Source of the DNA: Paenibacillus donghaensis
GTDB lineage: Bacteria; Bacillota; Bacilli; Paenibacillales; Paenibacillaceae
Reading direction: 5' to 3'
Assembly: GCF_002192415.1 (NCBI RefSeq)
Contig: NZ_CP021780.1
Span: forward strand, 248,001-312,000
Length of the DNA stretch: 64,000 bases
This document shows, one piece after another, positions 17,557 to 27,221 of the stretch. The notes beneath the pieces are model-generated. The model was given only the letters and a program-made list of their open reading frames with translations, was not told where the DNA came from and searched no databases. The translations under genes were made by a program, and so were the position numbers. The first letter of the stretch is position 1; every line of letters begins with the position of its first letter.

Positions 17557-18618
17557 ATGGCTAAAACACATGACACTCTACTGTCCCTGATCACAGGCAT
17601 CAAAAAATGGCAGGGTAATTATGGTAAGATTCCGGATGAGCTTTATAAGGGACTGCTGTTATTCATAGAACAGACAGTTGCTTCTAAAGCTCAACCTCCG
17701 GTTGATCTATATCATCTTCTGCAGATGCTTCATCGCCCCTCCCAAGAATGGGGAATCCCTGACCTCCAAGACTATTACCCTGAAGATGCTCCTTTGTTAG
17801 AAGAATTCATTGGCTTAACACCGGATGCTGATGAGTTTTTGAACCGTCATGTCTCCCCACAGGATGCTGAGCAACAGACTATGTATGAGATCCTGATGTA
17901 CTGCCGAGAAGAAGGCCGGCAGCTTCAACAGGAGTATGCTCGCATTCGCACGTTTCTATCTAATCCCCGAAATGCCGTAGTTACTTCCTTTCAATTGTCC
18001 CAATTTGCAGATACTTTTCTAGAAATTCAACTAATGAATCTGATCAAACAATGTTATGAAGAAATAACACCTAGGGTGGCAAACTTTCGAAAATGCCCCC
18101 ACTGTGGCTGGACCCTAGAATACAAGAATGACCGATGGCGTTGTAATAAGGAAGATATCTGCCATCTGCTTGCTGATTTTGAGCACATGAGTTTTTTTGA
18201 TTTTGGTAGGGAAAGAGTATTGCGGCTTGTGCCCGGAATTCAAAGATTTGTACTATTGCCTGGAATATCTGAACTTAGAATCGCCGAACGATTGATTTAT
18301 AAAGGGTATCAGGTCGAGCTCTATCCCAATGTGGATGAATATGATCTCTTGGTATCCGAAGATGGCAAGAGAGTATGTCTTGATGTCAAGGATTTCAGAG
18401 ATCCACGGACGCTTGCTAATTTTTTCAATCATCAGAGTTCTGCCTACCTGAAAAAGTACAAGAGTAAATGCCTTATTGTAGTTCCGAATTATCGCAGCCA
18501 GCTCTTCGCATCTTATCGTGAACGAAGTATGAATCTGCTAAACGAAACTGCTCGGGAATGTATCGAAATGATCATGGAGAACGAAATTGAATCCACGCTG
18601 AAGAAGGTGTTTCTGTGA
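17557..18618 (+). CDS. zinc-ribbon / PD-(D/E)xK protein of a pPIWI-RE three-gene island
   Basis: Protein of 353 aa. A helical N-terminal half is followed by a four-cysteine zinc ribbon (C180-P-H-C183 and C196...C201) and a compact restriction-endonuclease fold: Glu239 in SELRIAERLIYKGY, Asp263 in EYDLLV and Asp276-x-Lys278 in CLDVKDF. That matches the small nuclease partner (pPIWI_RE_Y plus REase) described for PIWI-RE islands. It probably cuts or nicks nucleic acid chosen by the PIWI protein; the target is not known. ATG has AGGATGG about six bases upstream. The stop overlaps the GTG of the helicase gene (GTGA). Confidence 0.8.
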   Translation: MAKTHDTLLSLITGIKKWQGNYGKIPDELYKGLLLFIEQTVASKAQPPVDLYHLLQMLHRPSQEWGIPDLQDYYPEDAPLLEEFIGLTPDADEFLNRHVSPQDAEQQTMYEILMYCREEGRQLQQEYARIRTFLSNPRNAVVTSFQLSQFADTFLEIQLMNLIKQCYEEITPRVANFRKCPHCGWTLEYKNDRWRCNKEDICHLLADFEHMSFFDFGRERVLRLVPGIQRFVLLPGISELRIAERLIYKGYQVELYPNVDEYDLLVSEDGKRVCLDVKDFRDPRTLANFFNHQSSAYLKKYKSKCLIVVPNYRSQLFASYRERSMNLLNETARECIEMIMENEIESTLKKVFL

Positions 18619-21600
18619 GGCAGACTTATTGGGAGCTTTCAGAAGGTATCATCAAGGCGTTTGAATCACTTCAATTGCGTAAATCTGAAATTAACCTTCT
18701 GGTGAGCATGGAGTTATTTATTACAGGCTGCACTTTGATCGATCCTAATCTATCCATCCATCAGGCGTGGTCAGTTCTGGTTGGTTACAATGAACCCATT
18801 CTGAAACATACAACTCGCTCGGATATCATTACCCGGCTGAGAATTCTATATCCTGAAATGAGAACAAAGAAAAATCTTCTGAAACGAATCAATGCTTATG
18901 GAGAAATTGGGAGTGAGTATCGGTTATACGAAATCAAGGAGGATGAAGGAGCTACTCGTATTGCTCCGCGTTATTTAATTGATCGTTCTTCTATCTATAA
19001 CAGTATCCTTGGATACCCCATCCCACGTCAGTTGAATACCAAAACTTTTGCTAATGAAAAAGAGTTTACATACTCTCGAAGGATTCGAGGTGGGCAATGG
19101 ATTACCTTCCACGGAAAAATCCCTGAATCTATGCTCTCCAGTGAAATCAAACCTCTGCCAGTTTATCGGCCTAAAAGAATATTTAAGTTTTCGGTCCCAT
19201 ATAACGGAGCTGTGTTAGCAACTGAGATGGATCAACTCCTGGGAGCATCGGCCATGTGGGTAAGTAGGGCTAAGTCTGTGTTTTTGGAATCGCTTGATGG
19301 TATGGATCTAGAATTTGTGTATCGAGGGAATCAACACATTGGTGGGGGGCTTGGAGCAGGGAAGTCGACTTTTATGATGATGGAAGCCTACCGGCTGGTA
19401 AAACACGAGGGTGCAAGGGTAGGCTTCATTGAAGGTAGTGTTATGCAGGCCCTTGAACGTGTCAAAGAATTGCGTAAGCTTGGAATACATGCTGTTCCTG
19501 TTATTGGAAGAACCTCTAGAAAAGATCATCTCAATAACTATTTGTTTGCGAATAGCAGTGGCATTAACGAGGTTAGTGATTGGCAGAGCCAGGAGTATGA
19601 GTCACTGATTCATTTATCAGATGTGTGTATCATTAAAGCTTTAGCTGAAGATTATGATCGGAGCAGTAGATATCCTTGTATCCAGTTGCAGCAAGACGAT
19701 ACATCTGTGAAATGCCCGCTTGCACATGCCTGCGGTGTATATAAAGATCTATCTTCCTTGCAGAATGCTGAGGTTTGGGTAGCTACTGCACCAAGTGTGC
19801 TGAAGACACGGATATCGGCAGTGATTGATCCTTTGGAAAGAACGGTTTACGAAGCTATGTATGACCTGCTGGATGTTGTTTTTGTAGATGAAGCGGATCA
19901 GGTACAGAAGCAGTTCGATGAGGCCTTTTTGACACAATACAATGTGTTCGGGGCAGCTGATGATATCTTTGAGCAGTTGAGGTACGAGTCTAATGAGCTA
20001 ACTAGTGGTTACTATGGTCAGTACGCTGGTGATCCAGCCTTTATTGAATGGAACGATAGGCTTCGTATGCTGGATCAGATGATCTGGAGAATTTATAACA
20101 AACTGGAACTTTCCCAGACGCTTAGAAAAAATATTAGGAATAATCTGATTCGGGTGGCAGCAATGGCAGGCACACTAAGTGAAAAACTTTCTGATAATAC
20201 CCAATTACAGTCAAAGTTATTTAAACGGTTTAGTGAGTATGCTTCAGACCCGTACAAAGATCCACTACTCTCAAGAATCGTTGATGAGATTGTAGATGCA
20301 GAGACTCCCGAGCAGAAGCAAAGACTTCTGGAGCAGAGCATAGTAAAAGTAAACGGAGTCCTCAAACCTACGGTGAAAGCAGAACTACTCTTTGCGCAGC
20401 TTGAATTCTTCTTGTACTTATGCAGAGCAGAGGAGAGTATCAAGTATATTTTAACTACGTTTCCTATGATTCAAGCTAAGCTTGGCCTAACGATTAATTT
20501 CTCACCTTTGTTTACGATGCAGAAGGATTATCAAGCATTTATGAAAGAAGCGATGACTGGGGTTACCTTGGGATATAAATATGATTTACCTGACAATGAG
20601 AAGACCGGGAAGTTCAAATTAATTGAATACACTGCTGTTGGTCGCCTGCTGCTTCATGATTGGCATAATCTTTATCAAGAATGTGACGGGAAAGCAGGTC
20701 CTGCGGTTGTATTTCTTTCTGGAACCAGTCATGCTCCGAAGTCGGCTCATTATGACTTGAAGACACCTTCAGAATGGTTGCTACGAGCAAACCGTCAAAG
20801 CTCAGTTATTCAGATGAATTATAAGTCCGTGCTTGATGAGGTTAATGGAGAATTCTATTCGGTGTCAGGTATTCGTGATCCAGAACAGAGAATTCAAAAT
20901 TTAAGTGGGATGGTGCAGCATCTAAAGCCAGATATTGAATATGAGCTGAAACACTGGAGAACTGAAGGTAACAACAGGAGAGTATTGCTAGTTGTAAACT
21001 CTTATGATGATGTTGAAACAGTCTGCAATGCTTTTCGGAATGATCGAACTTGGACGGGCAGATATAAGGCGCTCTCAAGGGATGATGGTCACCAAGAAGA
21101 TCAGTATTCCAGAGTATTGATCGAATCCTTTTATCGGGAACGGGCTGAGGTAATGATTGTACCTCTATTGTCCGTTGGTCGAGGATATAACATATTAGAT
21201 AAGCAGGGAGAGGCCCTCTTCGGTTCAGTATTCTTTCTGGTTCGTCCTTACCCCATACCCAATGATCTGAATTATCTTGTTCAGGTCCTGCATGCGTATT
21301 TGCCAGAATATTTGCGTCGGATAGAAGGAAAGAACCTTTTTTACGATAAGGCGGTTACTAAGCTCCGACAAATTAGCAGCGGTAAGCTGGAGCATATGTA
21401 TATGAAACCAGATTTCTGGTCGATCTTAAGTCCCAAAGAAAGAGAGATAATGGGGTGGTACACTTTTGTTCCGGTATGGCAGATGATCGGCCGTTTGCTG
21501 CGTGGAGGATTAGATGCCCGTGTCTACTTCTGTGATGCTAAGTTCAACGCTAAACCAGCAGGTAACCCTGAAGGATATTCGATGCTTGAAGTATGGGCAG

Positions 21601-21698
21601 CAATTATGCGCAAGAACAAGAAAGATAACATTTTCCAAAGTTTATATGGGCCCTTTAGCGAAGCGATTAATAATATGAATATGGGAGGCAGTATATGA
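18615..21698 (+). CDS. DinG/XPD-like helicase of the pPIWI-RE island
   Basis: Protein of 1,027 aa with a P-loop GGGLGAGKS (residues 243-251), a DEAD box in FVDEADQV (425-428) and a C-terminal QMIGRLLRGG motif VI. Between motifs I and II there are four cysteines (338, 355, 367, 373), the position at which XPD/DinG helicases hold a 4Fe-4S cluster. The first ~240 residues are an added domain, probably the island-specific part (the pPIWI_RE_Z type). It starts with GTG overlapping the previous stop and ends in an ATGA overlap with the PIWI-RE gene. In the described islands this helicase is thought to unwind duplex DNA for the PIWI-RE protein; the direct function here is inferred. Confidence 0.83.
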   Translation: MRQTYWELSEGIIKAFESLQLRKSEINLLVSMELFITGCTLIDPNLSIHQAWSVLVGYNEPILKHTTRSDIITRLRILYPEMRTKKNLLKRINAYGEIGSEYRLYEIKEDEGATRIAPRYLIDRSSIYNSILGYPIPRQLNTKTFANEKEFTYSRRIRGGQWITFHGKIPESMLSSEIKPLPVYRPKRIFKFSVPYNGAVLATEMDQLLGASAMWVSRAKSVFLESLDGMDLEFVYRGNQHIGGGLGAGKSTFMMMEAYRLVKHEGARVGFIEGSVMQALERVKELRKLGIHAVPVIGRTSRKDHLNNYLFANSSGINEVSDWQSQEYESLIHLSDVCIIKALAEDYDRSSRYPCIQLQQDDTSVKCPLAHACGVYKDLSSLQNAEVWVATAPSVLKTRISAVIDPLERTVYEAMYDLLDVVFVDEADQVQKQFDEAFLTQYNVFGAADDIFEQLRYESNELTSGYYGQYAGDPAFIEWNDRLRMLDQMIWRIYNKLELSQTLRKNIRNNLIRVAAMAGTLSEKLSDNTQLQSKLFKRFSEYASDPYKDPLLSRIVDEIVDAETPEQKQRLLEQSIVKVNGVLKPTVKAELLFAQLEFFLYLCRAEESIKYILTTFPMIQAKLGLTINFSPLFTMQKDYQAFMKEAMTGVTLGYKYDLPDNEKTGKFKLIEYTAVGRLLLHDWHNLYQECDGKAGPAVVFLSGTSHAPKSAHYDLKTPSEWLLRANRQSSVIQMNYKSVLDEVNGEFYSVSGIRDPEQRIQNLSGMVQHLKPDIEYELKHWRTEGNNRRVLLVVNSYDDVETVCNAFRNDRTWTGRYKALSRDDGHQEDQYSRVLIESFYRERAEVMIVPLLSVGRGYNILDKQGEALFGSVFFLVRPYPIPNDLNYLVQVLHAYLPEYLRRIEGKNLFYDKAVTKLRQISSGKLEHMYMKPDFWSILSPKEREIMGWYTFVPVWQMIGRLLRGGLDARVYFCDAKFNAKPAGNPEGYSMLEVWAAIMRKNKKDNIFQSLYGPFSEAINNMNMGGSI

Positions 21699-24181
21699 AC
21701 AGAATGGAGCTCTTTGCATTAGAAGTAAATGAAGCGGTATTCTATCATGAAACGATTCATGTCATGCATATGCCGGACAACTGGCGGAATTTTTTCATTA
21801 CACAAACGACACCTCAAAACCACAAGCTTGCTTATAAGGTTGAACCTCTCTGCAAGAAGCTTAAGAGCATTTTTCCGGAGATTGTTCATGTGGACTTAAA
21901 TAATAAAGTACTGCAAAAAGACTTGCCATGGATTGTTTCCACAGTGAGGATACCAGAGTCTCATATTAAAAAGCTCACACTAGGCTGGTTTGCACATTTG
22001 AAAGGATATTCAGAAGCGAATCTCCCGGAAGAGATTAAAGAGGCTGAGCTGGGATGGGAAACTTCTACTTTTAGTAAGCTTTATGAAACTATTGATAAAT
22101 ACCAATGGCTCCCTGGCTTGGCAGCTCATAAGTTCTGTGAAGAACTACGAACGGTTGAGTTAGGGCAAGGTATTGCAGAGGAGCTCCAGTTTCATCATAC
22201 GATCTTTAATAACCAGCATGAATGTGTCTCTACTCCGATCAGGAAATCACCGAAACACGATCCTTTTTCCTATGTACTGAAGGTTGAACTGAAGAATCGT
22301 GGTGGGGATGCTGACAGACCGCTTATTCTTGTAACTGTAGGTACAAGGCGGTATTTGAAGAACGCACAAATTAAGGAAGCCTCCTGTTATTTAAAAGCGG
22401 ATCATGCCTGTTCTGTTCTTGTGTCAGTCCGTAATCCGTATACGTTGCAAGAGAAGCTTTCTTTCTCACAGCTTCAGTTTGAGCGTCGTGCGGGTAGTGG
22501 ACAGGGAACACCGCCTTTTGCAGTCTGGAAAACAGCTCTGGATGGCTTGTATTGGGATGTTCTGTACGAAAAATCCTTTCAACCGGATATGTTGCTCTCT
22601 AAACCTGGTACATTCCTTGAAGGAAATGGTGAAGTCACTGCTTATGTAATCAATCATCATTCTTTCAATGGCAAAGGTAACTTCGTGAAGTCAGGACTAG
22701 GGTTGTCGGAGAAAAGTGGTCTGTTTAATAAGTTTAAAGAAGTACTTGCTATGTATCATCTAACACCGTTATTTCATATTCCAGATATCCCTCGTAAGCG
22801 TATGAACGATATTCGGTTCCCTATTGTCGCACATCAAGCAGAAAAGCTAATTATTGAGGTTTATAGCAGTGAAGCAATGTTTAATGCAATGAAAGAAGTT
22901 TATACGACTGAACAAAAATCACTGGAAAATAAATCAATAATCTTTAACCGTCAAATTTCAGAGAATATTTATGATCTCAATTGCGATAAGAATGTAACCG
23001 TAGAATTCGTACACTGCAGTCCTGTTGAAATTGTAAGTGAACTAGAAGTTGTAATATATAAAGCTGATGTTGCCTTTATCAAGCGAGTGAATCAAATTAA
23101 CAAGCTACTTAAGGAAGAACGGTCTTCCGGAGATCAGCGGACATTGGCATTAGTGGAAATTGCGCCTAAAGAAAACTGGAGCAAAGACGGTGATCCTAAG
23201 AGAGCTATAAGGGAAGGGATGAAAAAGGCAAGACGTCTTACTCAGTTCATACATCCTCTTACAGGAGATGAGAAGGGGGATACTGCTCGCATAATCAATG
23301 CATTATTTGATTTGCTAAATGATGCAGGCTTCCTAAGCAACAATGTGACTAAGCTAGATACGTACGGTCCAATTCTGTCATTCAATATTTTAAAAGCAGA
23401 CAACAAGCATTTACCTGTCATATCGAAAATGGACGGTACAGAAATAATGTTAAAGATATTTGGAATTGATTCATGGCTCCCATTAGGAGAGGCGCCTTTT
23501 TATCTGGAGCAGGTCAAAATGTTGGACAATCCGGGCAAGTGGAATCAAAGCAAACAGGTTTTTCGGGATTTTATGATCAGAGCTATTGAGAATGAGCTTG
23601 GTCAAAATGTAAAGCAGCTAACAGTAATGATGAATGCGACGCTGAGAAAGGACTGGCTTCCAGTAATTAGAAATACTGACCTTATATATGATAAAGTCCC
23701 TTATCTGAGCGAACGGCTGGTAAATGATGCCCGTCTTAAGTTTATACGTGTCAATATGACGGATGATGTGCCGCAATATAGGATTATTGAAGATGATGCT
23801 GAAGAGAAATTCAACAAAGCTTCGGGGATTTTCAAAGATCCACTAGGGATATATTATGGTGTTGGTGGAAGGCCAAGAGCATGGTCTGGTGTGAGAAACG
23901 AGGATATCAAGTTCCTGTCACCTAGCAAGCAGCTACTTCAGCAGAAAGCAGTCGAGTACATTCCTCTGGGCGAGCTGGATGAGATGGAACGTGATGATCT
24001 AGCTAATTTAGTTGATCAACTGAGAAGAGTGAGCTTGAATTACGACAAGCATACAATTTATCCGTATGGCATACGAATTACTAGAGTACTGTCAAAATAT
24101 TTAACCGGGGAAGAGAAGAATTATGATCCGGAGTTTGATGAGGGAGTAGAGTTATGGGAAGAAGCTGAAGAATTGGTGTAG
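21695..24181 (+). CDS. pPIWI-RE protein (prokaryotic PIWI with conserved Arg and Glu)
   Basis: Protein of 828 aa that I assign to the pPIWI-RE family on its C-terminal RNase H-like part and on its two partners. Features: an N-terminal half without motifs (X-type domain), a MID-like middle, and a C-terminal core with FIRVNM, PQYRIIEDD, GIYYGVGGRPRAWSG and a final helix with YPYGIRITRVLSKY. pPIWI-RE proteins are Argonaute relatives named for a conserved Arg and Glu; they are thought to bind a guide-target hybrid in inter-genomic conflict. Whether an RNase H catalytic tetrad is present I cannot decide by eye. The ATG overlaps the helicase stop. It is the last gene of the trio and a weak terminator follows. 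Confidence 0.78.
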   Translation: MNRMELFALEVNEAVFYHETIHVMHMPDNWRNFFITQTTPQNHKLAYKVEPLCKKLKSIFPEIVHVDLNNKVLQKDLPWIVSTVRIPESHIKKLTLGWFAHLKGYSEANLPEEIKEAELGWETSTFSKLYETIDKYQWLPGLAAHKFCEELRTVELGQGIAEELQFHHTIFNNQHECVSTPIRKSPKHDPFSYVLKVELKNRGGDADRPLILVTVGTRRYLKNAQIKEASCYLKADHACSVLVSVRNPYTLQEKLSFSQLQFERRAGSGQGTPPFAVWKTALDGLYWDVLYEKSFQPDMLLSKPGTFLEGNGEVTAYVINHHSFNGKGNFVKSGLGLSEKSGLFNKFKEVLAMYHLTPLFHIPDIPRKRMNDIRFPIVAHQAEKLIIEVYSSEAMFNAMKEVYTTEQKSLENKSIIFNRQISENIYDLNCDKNVTVEFVHCSPVEIVSELEVVIYKADVAFIKRVNQINKLLKEERSSGDQRTLALVEIAPKENWSKDGDPKRAIREGMKKARRLTQFIHPLTGDEKGDTARIINALFDLLNDAGFLSNNVTKLDTYGPILSFNILKADNKHLPVISKMDGTEIMLKIFGIDSWLPLGEAPFYLEQVKMLDNPGKWNQSKQVFRDFMIRAIENELGQNVKQLTVMMNATLRKDWLPVIRNTDLIYDKVPYLSERLVNDARLKFIRVNMTDDVPQYRIIEDDAEEKFNKASGIFKDPLGIYYGVGGRPRAWSGVRNEDIKFLSPSKQLLQQKAVEYIPLGELDEMERDDLANLVDQLRRVSLNYDKHTIYPYGIRITRVLSKYLTGEEKNYDPEFDEGVELWEEAEELV

Positions 24182-24343
24182 CTTTTATTTTCATTTTATT
24201 GGCGCTTTACTTAATAATGTAACGTAACGATTCTTGATACCACTCAGGATCGCCGGTAAAGATTCAGTTATCCAAATTAAGAATGAACTTAACGCAGTTT
24301 GAGATATTCTTAATAGGGAGAACAAACATGTTGGGAAATACAG

Positions 24344-24379
24344 AAAGTCCTCTTTCATTATTAAGTAAAAGGGGACTTT
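24344..24379. terminator. possible bidirectional terminator between convergent operons
   Basis: AAAGTCCTCTTT pairs with AAAGGGGACTTT with one G-T pair. It lies between the end of the PIWI-RE gene and the end of the minus-strand nucleotidyltransferase gene. The T-run behind it is weak. Confidence 0.35.
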
Positions 24380-24445
24380 ACTATAGCACTTAATGTTTTA
24401 TTTTGCTGGATTCAAATAAAAAAAGATTCACATTCTATTCTGTGG

Positions 24446-25084
24446 TTATTTTTTTCCATAATGTTTTAATTCGGCCTTTTTTAATTTTTCCTCAGGTTCA
24501 GATGTTACTGAATACCACGCTGAAATATAGTTCTGAACTTTTTCTGAAAATTCCAACCCCCAACATTCACGTATCTTGAAAGCACGAAGTACATTGATTT
24601 CAGGAGTAGGATTCATAGAAATGAAATTATCTTCAAGCGTAATGTCTAATAATTTTTCCGAAAGTGACTGGATAAAAATATCAGCATCCAATTCATGAGT
24701 AGTCATGTTAAAAGCAATAGCATCAAAATTATAGAAAGTTCCTTTTGATATATTAGAAAAACTCGAATTGTGAATTCCTTCTTTGAAGGCCCAATTATCA
24801 TAGATTGACCAAATATCAAAGTCTAAGTTGTTTACTACAACTTTATATCCGCCAAATCTATTTCTACGAAAATCAAACTTTTTGAATACATTTTCAAGTT
24901 CGTTTTCAAGTTCGTTTTTATTTTGGTTGTCTATAATAAGATCAATGTCGCGAGGAGGAGAATCTTTGAAAGCGAAATCCCTTAAAGCCCCCCCGACGAT
25001 AATAACATCACCCAACGTATTTAAACAATTAAACAGGTCGGAAACTTCTGAATATTCATTCATTAATTGGGATATCTGTTTCAA
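24446..25084 (-). CDS. CCA-adding-enzyme-like nucleotidyltransferase, stand-alone head domain
   Basis: Protein of 212 aa with the class II nucleotidyltransferase signature: GGALRD (31-36), then PPRDIDLII with Asp46 and Asp48 as the metal-binding pair. It matches the poly(A) polymerase/tRNA nucleotidyltransferase head, but the RNA-binding tail of true CCA enzymes is missing, so it is not the housekeeping gene. The 42-base spacing behind the dGTPase-like gene suggests one operon. The start is uncertain: AGGAGGGG lies just after the dGTPase stop, but the nearest usual start, TTG at 25084, is some 35 bases further on; an ATT or ATA start closer to the ribosome site, or an ATG at 25063, are alternatives. 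Confidence 0.7.
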   Translation of the reverse strand: MKQISQLMNEYSEVSDLFNCLNTLGDVIIVGGALRDFAFKDSPPRDIDLIIDNQNKNELENELENVFKKFDFRRNRFGGYKVVVNNLDFDIWSIYDNWAFKEGIHNSSFSNISKGTFYNFDAIAFNMTTHELDADIFIQSLSEKLLDITLEDNFISMNPTPEINVLRAFKIRECWGLEFSEKVQNYISAWYSVTSEPEEKLKKAELKHYGKK

Positions 25085-25126
25085 GGAGTTTTTAATAATA
25101 GCCTCGGATTTTATAATAAACCCCTC

Positions 25127-26572
25127 CTAGAGTGATATTCCTGTCAACCTTCTATAGAAGTCAAGGGCATACGAATCGGTCATTCCGCAAACAAAATCTG
25201 TTACTAGTAGAAGTCTTTCATAAACACTAGGTTCTTCGGGGTCTTCAATGTCTTTTTCAAAACAATATTTGTCCATTATATCTTTATAATTTCCTGATAT
25301 CAATAAATAGAGTTTTCCTTCTTCAGTTTTTGGATCTTTTCGATTTTTGGAAACAACACAGGCAACAAACATTTCTAACAGTCCGCGGACAACCTTTCCC
25401 CCCGCATATTCTCGTAATACAATTTCTTTACTATCAAAGATAACATATGAAATCTCCTTCATTGCTTTACGAACGTTTCTTGCTTCAGAAGCCATAATAA
25501 TATCTTCATCGAAATCTCCGTTTAAGATATCATCATGTCTTAATAAAAATTCTTTGACAACTGATTTAATCATAAATCCTTGTGCTTTAATTCTAAGATT
25601 TTGTACCGCATTATCTAGTCTGTCTGAACGCTTTTCTTCAACGTTTTTTTCATAGGAAGTAATAAAAGAAGATAAAATATCTTTTTCCTCTTCCGTCCCA
25701 TTTTTAAGGTGTTTACTCAGCTTGTCCTGAATTATTTCGAAATCAAGTACTCTTTTTTTGCATCCATCCTCAATATCTGCAGCAGCATAAGCAATATCAT
25801 CAGCAGCTTCTAATAAAAATGTAACAGGATGTCTATGTGTACCAATACCCGTGTATTCCCTAACCGCATCAAATCTTTTGGTTTCAGCTTGTAAGTATCC
25901 AAATTTTTTATAGCTAACCCCATATTTTTTTTCTGCTCTTGTTTGATCATCAAGGTTGCCTTCAATTGATGATCTTGGATATTTCAGTATACTAGCTAAT
26001 GAAGCAGCTGAGAGGTTAAAACCATACTCATCAAAAAGATTATTTAATTTGGATACTAATCTAAAAGTTTGAGCATTACCTTCGAATTTAGTAAAATCAG
26101 CAAATTTTTGTGTGCCTAATAATTTTTTAAACATTAACCCATCATTCTTAAACCAGTTAGAAAAGAAGCCTTGTATTGCTGCTTCTCCATAGTGTCCATA
26201 GGGAGGATTTCCTAAGTCATGGATGAGTCCAGCCACCGCTAATAATGAGCCTAATTTACCTTTATGCCCTATATCAAGTAAACCATCTTTAATCAAACGA
26301 CTTTCTATGCTGATCCCTAGGGATCTTCCTATTGTAGATACCTCGTGAGAATGAGTTAATCTAGTTCGCACAAAGTCACTATTATCTAAAGGGAAAACTT
26401 GTGCTTTGTCCTGTAGTCTTCTAACAGCGGAACTCGAAACAAGTCTGGAGTAGTCGTCGTCAAAGTCGTTTCTCAAGTCGTATTCATTATATAATGTTCT
26501 GTCTTTAACTTTTCCATCCCTTAAGCGAACTCCACTTAGAAGATTATTCCAATCCATTTTTGTGTTAGACAT
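25127..26572 (-). CDS. dgt: dGTPase-like HD-domain triphosphohydrolase
   Basis: Protein of 481 aa of the deoxyguanosinetriphosphate triphosphohydrolase family, which splits dGTP into deoxyguanosine and triphosphate. The HD metal site is seen as RLTHSHE (His74/His76), AGLIHDLGNPPYGH (His118-Asp119, His127) and the later EAADDIAYAAADIEDG. Length and the conserved opening (SSAVRRLQDKAQVFPL, DFVRTRL) fit the family. AAAGGAG is eight bases before ATG. dGTPases of this type are known to protect bacteria by draining dNTPs during phage infection. Its place beside the PIWI-RE island and in an operon with a nucleotidyltransferase favours a defence role, but a housekeeping nucleotide-pool role is also possible. 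Confidence 0.85.
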   Translation of the reverse strand: MSNTKMDWNNLLSGVRLRDGKVKDRTLYNEYDLRNDFDDDYSRLVSSSAVRRLQDKAQVFPLDNSDFVRTRLTHSHEVSTIGRSLGISIESRLIKDGLLDIGHKGKLGSLLAVAGLIHDLGNPPYGHYGEAAIQGFFSNWFKNDGLMFKKLLGTQKFADFTKFEGNAQTFRLVSKLNNLFDEYGFNLSAASLASILKYPRSSIEGNLDDQTRAEKKYGVSYKKFGYLQAETKRFDAVREYTGIGTHRHPVTFLLEAADDIAYAAADIEDGCKKRVLDFEIIQDKLSKHLKNGTEEEKDILSSFITSYEKNVEEKRSDRLDNAVQNLRIKAQGFMIKSVVKEFLLRHDDILNGDFDEDIIMASEARNVRKAMKEISYVIFDSKEIVLREYAGGKVVRGLLEMFVACVVSKNRKDPKTEEGKLYLLISGNYKDIMDKYCFEKDIEDPEEPSVYERLLLVTDFVCGMTDSYALDFYRRLTGISL

Positions 26573-26654
26573 AATGAGTGCTCCTTTTATGTAGCTCTGT
26601 GATTAATTAAAGTGTTTTCGTTAAACAATAAGAAGTAAAACATTTCTTTATTCT

Positions 26655-26811
26655 TTTATATAGATTGAACTTGAAAAAATTCTATGCGATGAGGTGGTGG
26701 AGGGGTATTTTGTATCTTTAGGAGCGAGAGTGTCCACCTTTGTCTGCGGACTTCCAACGTAGCAACGGAAAATAAAGAAATCTGCAGACAATAGTGGACG
26801 TAAGTCCAAAA
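26655..26811 (+). repeat. dispersed intergenic repeat, copy B
   Basis: The same ordered blocks as 5081-5250: TATATAGATTGAA, then CCTTTGTCTGCGGA, then AAGAAATCTGCAGACA. CCACC(TTTGTCTGCGGACTTCC) and the downstream GTGG/TCTGCAGA segments allow a long imperfect hairpin. Copies A and B flank the defence island on its two sides in the same orientation. Confidence 0.6.
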
Positions 26812-27221
26812 ACTCTGGGGTCACGACCTATCCAAATAGAAAAATAACAAGTTCAATATATATTTAGACACCATGTAATTCCTGTACAACTAAGCGATTC
26901 TTCTTGAATTTTTATAACAGGCCTCTTTAAAATGCCTCTGTAAAAGGGAATACAAGCTAATATTTAGATTATAATAATGCGGTATTAATTTCTATGACAA
27001 AATAAACAGGAAAAAACAACTTTACTCTTATAACTATCTAACTGTGATTTTATTGTTTTAATTTCTATCCATTCTCGTTTTATGGACTGTTTAATAAGAT
27101 AGTATAGTTCTAGTGTTTTTCTGACTGGCGGAATATATTGATGGATCTGACTAATGTGTTGTTCTGGAAAAGGCGTATTAATAAGATTTGTTACAAGTGA
27201 AGAGAAAGAAGAGAAACACAC
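26812..27221. other. non-coding stretch with a possible gene scrap
   Basis: A minus-strand frame (26985-27221) could encode 78 residues, but it starts in a terminator with no ribosome site and shows no family features. I regard it as a decayed gene tail at most. Nothing else is visible. Confidence 0.35.

Noticed and set aside
26985..27221. Minus-strand frame of 78 codons
   Set aside because: The start lies in a terminator without a ribosome site and no family is recognised; kept only as a possible gene scrap.
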